From NCBI RefSeq assembly GCF_004886325.1, contig NZ_QXFN01000002.1, positions 496,001-560,000 on the forward strand: a stretch of 64,000 nucleotides of DNA, given 5' to 3'. Under the pieces are notes generated by a model, which saw nothing but the letters and a program-made list of their open reading frames with translations, was not told where the DNA came from and made no database searches. The stretch is from Cellulomonas telluris. GTDB lineage: Bacteria > Actinomycetota > Actinomycetes > Actinomycetales > Cellulomonadaceae. The translations under genes and the position numbers were made by a program. This document shows, piece by piece, positions 57,630 through 64,000 of the stretch; within the stretch, counting starts at the first letter, position 1, and each line of letters starts with the position of its first letter.

Positions 57630-59192
57630 ATGAGGATCGGCGTCCCCCGCGAGCACCGGCCGGGGGAGCGGCTCGTCGCCGCGACGCCCCGCACCGTCGG
57701 CGCGCTGCGCGACCTGGGGTACGACGTGGTCGTCGAGCGCGGCGCCGGGGAGGGGGCCACGTTCGGCGACGACGCCTACGCCGCCGCCGGCGCCCGGGTC
57801 GCCGACGCGCGCGAGGTCTGGGCCGCCGACGTCGTCACGGCCGTGCACGCGCCGCGCGAGCAGGACCTCGAGGCCATGCGGCCCGGCGGGACGCTCGTCG
57901 CGATGATGCAGCCGTACCAGGACCCCGGCGTCGCGGACCGCCTCGCGTCCCGCGGGCTGACGGGCCTCGCGCTGGACGCCGTGCCGCGCATCTCGCGCGC
58001 CCAGGCGCTCGACGTGCTCTCGACGCTGTCCAACGTCGCCGGGTACCGGGCCGTGATCGAGGCCGCCGAGGCGTACGGCGGCATGTTCGCCGGGCAGGTC
58101 ACCGCGGCGGGCAAGACGCCCCCGGCCCGCGTGTTCGTCATCGGCGCCGGTGTCGCCGGGCTCGCGGCCGTCGGCACGGCCGTCAGCCTGGGAGCCGAGG
58201 TCCGCGCGTTCGACGTCCGGCCCGAGGCGGCCGAGCAGATCGAGTCGATGGGCGCGCGGGTGGTGCGGGCCGACGGCGCCGCGCAGGAGGTCTCGGCCGA
58301 CGGGTACGCGCGCGAGCTCACCGCCGACCAGGAGCGGCTGACCGCGGCGATGTACGCCGAGCAGACGGCCTGGGCGGACGTCGTCGTGACCACCGCGCTC
58401 GTGCGGGGCCGCGCGCCGCGGACGGTCACGGCGCAGATGGTCGCCGCGATGCGCCCCGGGTCGGTGGTCGTGGACCTCGCCGCGTCCGGCGGGGGCAACT
58501 GCGAGCTGACCGTGCCCGGCGAGCGCGTCGTCACCCCCGGCGGCGTCGTCGTGCTCGGCTGGACCGACCTGCCGAGCCGCATGCCGCAGCACACGTCGCA
58601 GCTGTTCGGCACGAACGTCGTCCACCTGATGGCGCTGCTCACCCCCGGCCGGGACGGCGTGCCCGTGCTCGACCTGGAGGACCCGGTGCAGCGCGGCCTC
58701 ACCGTCGCGCACGACGGGGCGGTGCTGTGGCCGCCGCCGCCCGTCGCGGTGTCCGCGCCGGCGCCGGCCCCGGCCGCGGCGCCCGTCGGGACGCCCGAGC
58801 AGGCGGCCGCCCGCGCCGCCGCGGTGGCGTCCGACGCGCGGCGCCGGTCGCAGCGGCGCAGCGTCCTGTACGCGCTCGGCGCGGTGCTCGCTACGCTCGC
58901 GCTCACCCTCGCGCCCGCGTCGTTCGTCGGGCACGCCACCGTGTTCGCGCTCGCGGTCGTCGTCGGCTACTACGTCATCTCGCACGTCAGCCACGCGCTG
59001 CACACGCCGCTCATGGCCACCACGAACGCGATCAGCGGGATCATCCTCGTCGGCGCGCTGCTGCAGATCGGCGACGACTCGTGGGTCGTGACGGGCCTGG
59101 CGTTCGTGGCGGCGACGGTGGCGGCGATCAACATCTTCGGCGGCTTCCTGGTGGCGAACCGCATGATCACCATGTTCCGCAAGGAGGCCTGA
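57630..59192 (+). CDS. pntA: Re/Si-specific NAD(P)+ transhydrogenase subunit alpha
   Basis: A 520-residue alpha subunit, fused as in E. coli. The soluble NAD(H)-binding part has [19 protein letters not shown] and [21 protein letters not shown]. The C-terminal membrane part has four helices, including [21 protein letters not shown] and [16 protein letters not shown]. It couples hydride transfer between NADH and NADP+ to proton flow. GAGGAG precedes the ATG. pntB starts 4 nt after its stop. Confidence 0.97.
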   Translation: MRIGVPREHRPGERLVAATPRTVGALRDLGYDVVVERGAGEGATFGDDAYAAAGARVADAREVWAADVVTAVHAPREQDLEAMRPGGTLVAMMQPYQDPGVADRLASRGLTGLALDAVPRISRAQALDVLSTLSNVAGYRAVIEAAEAYGGMFAGQVTAAGKTPPARVFVIGAGVAGLAAVGTAVSLGAEVRAFDVRPEAAEQIESMGARVVRADGAAQEVSADGYARELTADQERLTAAMYAEQTAWADVVVTTALVRGRAPRTVTAQMVAAMRPGSVVVDLAASGGGNCELTVPGERVVTPGGVVVLGWTDLPSRMPQHTSQLFGTNVVHLMALLTPGRDGVPVLDLEDPVQRGLTVAHDGAVLWPPPPVAVSAPAPAPAAAPVGTPEQAAARAAAVASDARRRSQRRSVLYALGAVLATLALTLAPASFVGHATVFALAVVVGYYVISHVSHALHTPLMATTNAISGIILVGALLQIGDDSWVVTGLAFVAATVAAINIFGGFLVANRMITMFRKEA

Positions 59193-59196
59193 CGCC

Positions 59197-60591
59197 GTGC
59201 TGACGTCCCTGGCGCAGGCCGTGTACCTGGTCGCCGCGCTCCTGTTCGTCCTGTCCCTCGCCGGGCTGAGCACCCAGGAGACGGCCCGCCGCGGCAACCT
59301 GGCGGGCATGGCCGGCATGGGCCTGGCCCTGCTCGCGACCGTGCTGCTGGCCGCCGACGTGTCCGAGCGCCCCGTCCCGGTCACTCTCCTGCTCATCGCG
59401 ATGGCGCTCGCGATCGGCGCGGTCGTCGGCACGTGGCGCGCGCGGCACGTCGAGATGACGCAGATGCCGGAGATGATCGCGATCCTGCACTCGTTCGTCG
59501 GGCTCGCGGCGGTGCTCGTCGGCTACAACTCCTTCCTGACCGGGGAGCCGGACGCCGTGCACCTGGTCGAGGTGTTCCTCGGCGTGCTCATCGGCGCGGT
59601 GACGTTCACGGGCTCGGTCGTCGCGTACCTCAAGCTCTCCGGCCGGATCCGGTCGGCGCCGCTGGCACTGCCCGGGCGCAACCTGCTCAACCTCGCGGCC
59701 CTCGTGGTCTGCGCGGGTCTCCTCGCGTGGTTCCTCGCCGCGCCGTCCGTGCTGCCGCTCGCCCTCATGACCGTGGTGGCCCTCGCGCTCGGCTGGCACC
59801 TCGTCGCGGCGATCGGCGGCGGCGACATGCCCGTCGTCGTCTCGATGTTGAACTCGTACTCGGGCTGGGCGGCCGCCGCAGCCGGCTTCATGCTCGGCAA
59901 CGACCTGCTCATCGTCGTCGGCGCCCTCGTGGGCTCGTCCGGCGCGATCCTGTCCTACCTCATGTGCCGCGCGATGAACCGGTCGTTCGTCTCCGTGATC
60001 CTCGGCGGGTACGGCACCGAGGGCGGGACGACGCCGGCGGCCGGTGCGGGCGAGCAGGGCGAGCACCGCGAGACGACCGCCGCCGAGGTCGCCGAGATGC
60101 TGCGCACCGCCCGGTCGGTCGTCATCACCCCGGGCTACGGCATGGCCGTGGCCAAGGCCCAGTACCCCGTCGCGGAGCTGACGTCCCGCCTGCGGGCGCA
60201 GGGCGTCGACGTGCGGTTCGCGGTGCACCCGGTCGCGGGGCGCCTGCCGGGCCACATGAACGTCCTGCTCGCCGAGGCCAAGGTGCCGTACGACATCGTC
60301 CTCGAGATGGACGAGATCGACGACGACCTGGCCGCCACCGACGTGGTCCTCGTCATCGGCGCCAACGACACGGTCAACCCCGCCGCGCTCGACGACCCGT
60401 CCTCGCCGATCGCCGGCATGCCGGTCCTCGAGGTCTGGAAGGCGAAGCAGGTCGTCGTGTTCAAGCGGTCGATGGCCACCGGGTACGCGGGCGTGCAGAA
60501 CCCGCTGTTCTTCGGGGAGAACACGGTGATGCTCTTCGGCGACGCGAAGGACCAGGTGGAGCGCATCCTGGCGGCGGTCCCGGTCGGCTGA
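59197..60591 (+). CDS. pntB: Re/Si-specific NAD(P)+ transhydrogenase subunit beta
   Basis: A 464-residue beta subunit with eight to nine membrane helices and a C-terminal NADP(H)-binding domain. [55 protein letters not shown] and [14 protein letters not shown] are diagnostic, and the final [17 protein letters not shown] is conserved. GTG 59197 is the start. Together with PntA it forms the complete enzyme that supplies NADPH. Confidence 0.97.
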   Translation: MLTSLAQAVYLVAALLFVLSLAGLSTQETARRGNLAGMAGMGLALLATVLLAADVSERPVPVTLLLIAMALAIGAVVGTWRARHVEMTQMPEMIAILHSFVGLAAVLVGYNSFLTGEPDAVHLVEVFLGVLIGAVTFTGSVVAYLKLSGRIRSAPLALPGRNLLNLAALVVCAGLLAWFLAAPSVLPLALMTVVALALGWHLVAAIGGGDMPVVVSMLNSYSGWAAAAAGFMLGNDLLIVVGALVGSSGAILSYLMCRAMNRSFVSVILGGYGTEGGTTPAAGAGEQGEHRETTAAEVAEMLRTARSVVITPGYGMAVAKAQYPVAELTSRLRAQGVDVRFAVHPVAGRLPGHMNVLLAEAKVPYDIVLEMDEIDDDLAATDVVLVIGANDTVNPAALDDPSSPIAGMPVLEVWKAKQVVVFKRSMATGYAGVQNPLFFGENTVMLFGDAKDQVERILAAVPVG

Positions 60592-60651
60592 GCCGGGAGG
60601 CCCGCGAGGGCGGAAACGGTTCACCCCTGGGCGCACCCCTGCGCGCGCGCC

Positions 60652-60657
60652 TAGCGT
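60652..60657 (+). promoter_or_regulatory. Candidate -10 for a leaderless xylanase transcript
   Basis: TAGCGT is followed by exactly 7 nt and then the ATG, so the A of ATG would be the first transcribed base. A partial shared motif (GGTTCACCCC, 60618-60627) lies upstream. Confidence 0.5.
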
Positions 60658-60664
60658 CCGCGGC

Positions 60665-62692
60665 ATGCCGCACGTCACCGCCGCCGCACGCGCCCGCACC
60701 CTCGTCGCCGCCGTGCTCGCCGTCGCGGGCGTCGCGGCGCTCGTCCTCGTCGCGCCGCTCGCGCAGCCGTCCGGCGCGCTGTCTCCGGCGGTCGTGCTGA
60801 GCAGCGACTTCGAGTCGGGCCTCGACGGGTGGGGGGCGCGCGGTGCGGCGAGCGTGACGCGCACCGCCGAGCACGGACCCCGCGGCACGCACAGCCTGCT
60901 CGTCACCGGGCGCACGGACCCCTGGGACGGCGCCGCCGTCGACGTGACCGACGCGTTCGAGCCCGGCACCTCGTACACGATCGGCCTCTGGCTGCGCCTG
61001 CCGGCCGGGGCGCCGGCGGCGGACCTGCGGGTGTCCGTCCAGCGCGACACCGGCGGCACGTCGTCGTACGACACGGTCACCACCGTCGCCGGGGTGACGG
61101 GCGACGCGTGGACGCAGGTGCTCGGCACCTACGTGCCGGGGGAGTTCGACACCGCGTCCCTGTACGTCGAGTCGACGTCCTCGCCGACCGACCTGCTGGT
61201 CGACGACGTCCTCGTCAGCGGGGTCCGCCACACGCCCGACCTGTCGCTGCCGTCGGTCGCGGACGCGCTCGCGGACGACTTCCCGTTCGGCATCGCGGTC
61301 GAGCCGGTCGACCTGCTGGGCGGCCGCGGGGACCTGCTCGCGCACCACGCGGCCCAGATCACCCCGGGCAACCAGCTCAAGCCCGACGCGGTGCAGCCCA
61401 CCGAGGGCACCTTCACGTTCGACGCCGCCGACCGGCTGCTCGACTGGGCCGTGGCGCACGACGTGCGCGTGCACGGCCACACCCTGCTGTGGCACCAGCA
61501 GACGCCCGCGTGGTTCTTCCAGGGGCCCGACGGCACGCCCCTGACCACCTCCGCGGACGCCCAGGCCCTGCTCCGGGAGCGGCTGCGCACCCACGTCGAG
61601 GCCGTCGCCGACCACCTGCGGGACCGCTACGGCGAGTTCGGCACCCCCGGCAACCCGGTGCTCGCGTTCGACGTGGTCAACGAGGTGGTCGACGAGACGC
61701 AGCCCGACGGGATGCGGCGCAGCGAGTGGTACCGCGTGCTCGGGCCGTCGTACGTGGCCGACGCCTTCCGGTACGCGCGGGACGCGTTCGGGCCGGAGGT
61801 GCAGCTCTTCGTCAACGACTACAACACCGAGTACCCCGACAAGCGGGCGCCGTACCTGCGGCTCGTCACCGACCTGCTCGCGCAGGGCGTGCCCGTCGAC
61901 GGGGTCGGTCACCAGCTGCACGTCGAGGTCGGACGGTCGATCGCCATGGCGGAGGCGACGATCACCGCGTTCGAGCCGCTGGGCGTGCGCCAGGCCGTCA
62001 CGGAGCTCGACGTCTCGACGTACCGGCACGCCGGCGAGTCGTGGGCGACGCCGCCCGCGGACCGCCTGCTCGAGCAGGGGTACTACTACCGCGACCTGCT
62101 GGCGATGCTGCGCCGGCACGCGGCGGCGCTGGAGTCGGTCACGGTGTGGGGGCTCGAGGACAGCCGGACGTGGCTGCGGGCGGGGGCGGCCCCGCTGCTG
62201 TTCGACGGCGCGCTCCAGGCCAAGCCGGCGTACTGGGGGCTCGTCGACCCGTCGCGGATCGGGTCGACGCCGACCCCCACGCCGACCGCGCCGACCCCGA
62301 CGCCCACCTCCACGACCCCGATCCCGCCGCCGCCCAGCCCGACCGTGACGACACCGCCGCCGCTGCCGCAGTTCGCCGCGTGCCGGGTCGCCTGGCGGAC
62401 GCACAGCTGGCCGACCGGGTACACGGCCCTGCTCCGGGTCACCGTGACCGGCGGCTCGGTGGACGGCTGGACGCTGCGCTTCGCGACGCCGCGCAGCGAC
62501 CAGCGGCTCGTGCAGGGGTGGAGCGCCACCTGGTGGCAGACGGGCATGGAGATCTCCGCGCAGGACGCCGGCTGGAACGCGCGCATCCCGTCCGGCGGCT
62601 CCGTCGACATCGGCTTCAACGGCAGCCACCAGGGCGAGGTGGGCCGCCCGACGGCCTTCGTGCTCAACGGCAGGGTGTGCGAGCAGGCCTGA
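60665..62692 (+). CDS. Secreted GH10 endo-1,4-beta-xylanase with CBM4_9-like and CBM2 modules
   Basis: A 675-residue secreted glycoside hydrolase. A signal peptide is followed by a CBM4_9-like module (about 40-190), a GH10 catalytic domain (about 200-530), a Pro/Thr linker and a C-terminal CBM2 (about 572-675, with its two end cysteines). The acid/base is E340 in DVVNEVVDE and the nucleophile is E447 in VTELDVST; HGHTLLWHQQTP is a further GH10 marker. It cuts xylan and binds cellulose, which fits a Cellulomonas-like plant-biomass degrader. Confidence 0.95.
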   Translation: MPHVTAAARARTLVAAVLAVAGVAALVLVAPLAQPSGALSPAVVLSSDFESGLDGWGARGAASVTRTAEHGPRGTHSLLVTGRTDPWDGAAVDVTDAFEPGTSYTIGLWLRLPAGAPAADLRVSVQRDTGGTSSYDTVTTVAGVTGDAWTQVLGTYVPGEFDTASLYVESTSSPTDLLVDDVLVSGVRHTPDLSLPSVADALADDFPFGIAVEPVDLLGGRGDLLAHHAAQITPGNQLKPDAVQPTEGTFTFDAADRLLDWAVAHDVRVHGHTLLWHQQTPAWFFQGPDGTPLTTSADAQALLRERLRTHVEAVADHLRDRYGEFGTPGNPVLAFDVVNEVVDETQPDGMRRSEWYRVLGPSYVADAFRYARDAFGPEVQLFVNDYNTEYPDKRAPYLRLVTDLLAQGVPVDGVGHQLHVEVGRSIAMAEATITAFEPLGVRQAVTELDVSTYRHAGESWATPPADRLLEQGYYYRDLLAMLRRHAAALESVTVWGLEDSRTWLRAGAAPLLFDGALQAKPAYWGLVDPSRIGSTPTPTPTAPTPTPTSTTPIPPPPSPTVTTPPPLPQFAACRVAWRTHSWPTGYTALLRVTVTGGSVDGWTLRFATPRSDQRLVQGWSATWWQTGMEISAQDAGWNARIPSGGSVDIGFNGSHQGEVGRPTAFVLNGRVCEQA

Positions 62693-64000
<1,308 letters not shown>

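Overview
This window is high-GC actinobacterial chromosome (roughly 74% G+C by eye) that looks like Cellulomonas or a close relative in the Micrococcales. The evidence is the housekeeping gene order rsmA-ispE, glmU-prs-rplY-pth, mfd, mazG, eno, which is typical of Actinobacteria, the many GTG starts and 4-nt gene overlaps, and a secreted GH10 xylanase with a family 2 cellulose-binding module. I see no insertion sequence, prophage, integrase, CRISPR array or rRNA operon. There is one tRNA, tRNA-Gln(TTG).

Layout. 1-17 kb is mostly backbone: the end of rsmA, ispE, a NarL-type two-component system, a NatA/NatB-like ABC exporter, an SRPBCC/ABC-F/ArsR operon with a very clear palindromic operator, a MarR-MFS pair, a TetR regulator, tRNA-Gln, an MBL-fold protein, glmU-prs, rplY and pth. 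17-44.6 kb is a large Wzy-type exopolysaccharide locus: an initiating phosphoglycosyltransferase, nucleotide-sugar enzymes (a WlbA/B/C-like set, an SDR epimerase, a second aminotransferase and a NeuD-like acyltransferase), seven glycosyltransferases, a Wzx flippase, a Wzy/O-antigen-ligase-like polymerase, two divergent Wzz-like proteins without a kinase domain, and a polysaccharide deacetylase. Three secreted modular proteins sit in or beside it. One is a 1557-residue DUF4082 multi-repeat protein with a dimethylformamidase-beta-like N-terminal domain. The other two share a parallel beta-helix domain. 46.6-51 kb holds a reverse-strand operon (lipoprotein, MFS transporter, TolB-like propeller protein) and an LhgO-type oxidase. 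51.4-64 kb is backbone again: mfd, a DHFR-like reductase, a SurA-like lipoprotein, mazG, the transhydrogenase genes pntA-pntB, the xylanase, a HemK-like methyltransferase and the start of eno.

The accessory block (about 17.1-51 kb) therefore lies between pth and mfd, two markers that are close together in other actinobacteria. Its intergenic regions share a recurring motif, read here as GTCC, then a short T-rich run, then (G/C)(A/C)CCC (reverse strand GGGTGAAAA...GGACATC). It occurs upstream of the sugar transferase gene, the DUF4082 giant, the Gfo/Idh operon, the divergent wzz pair and the beta-helix gene. I consider this candidate regulon, together with a long structured leader upstream of the gene at 45150, the most interesting undescribed signals here. 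Recurrent -10 elements of the form TAGnnT are seen across the window, several positioned so that the transcript would be leaderless. All functions are inferred from sequence motifs and context only; no database search was run.
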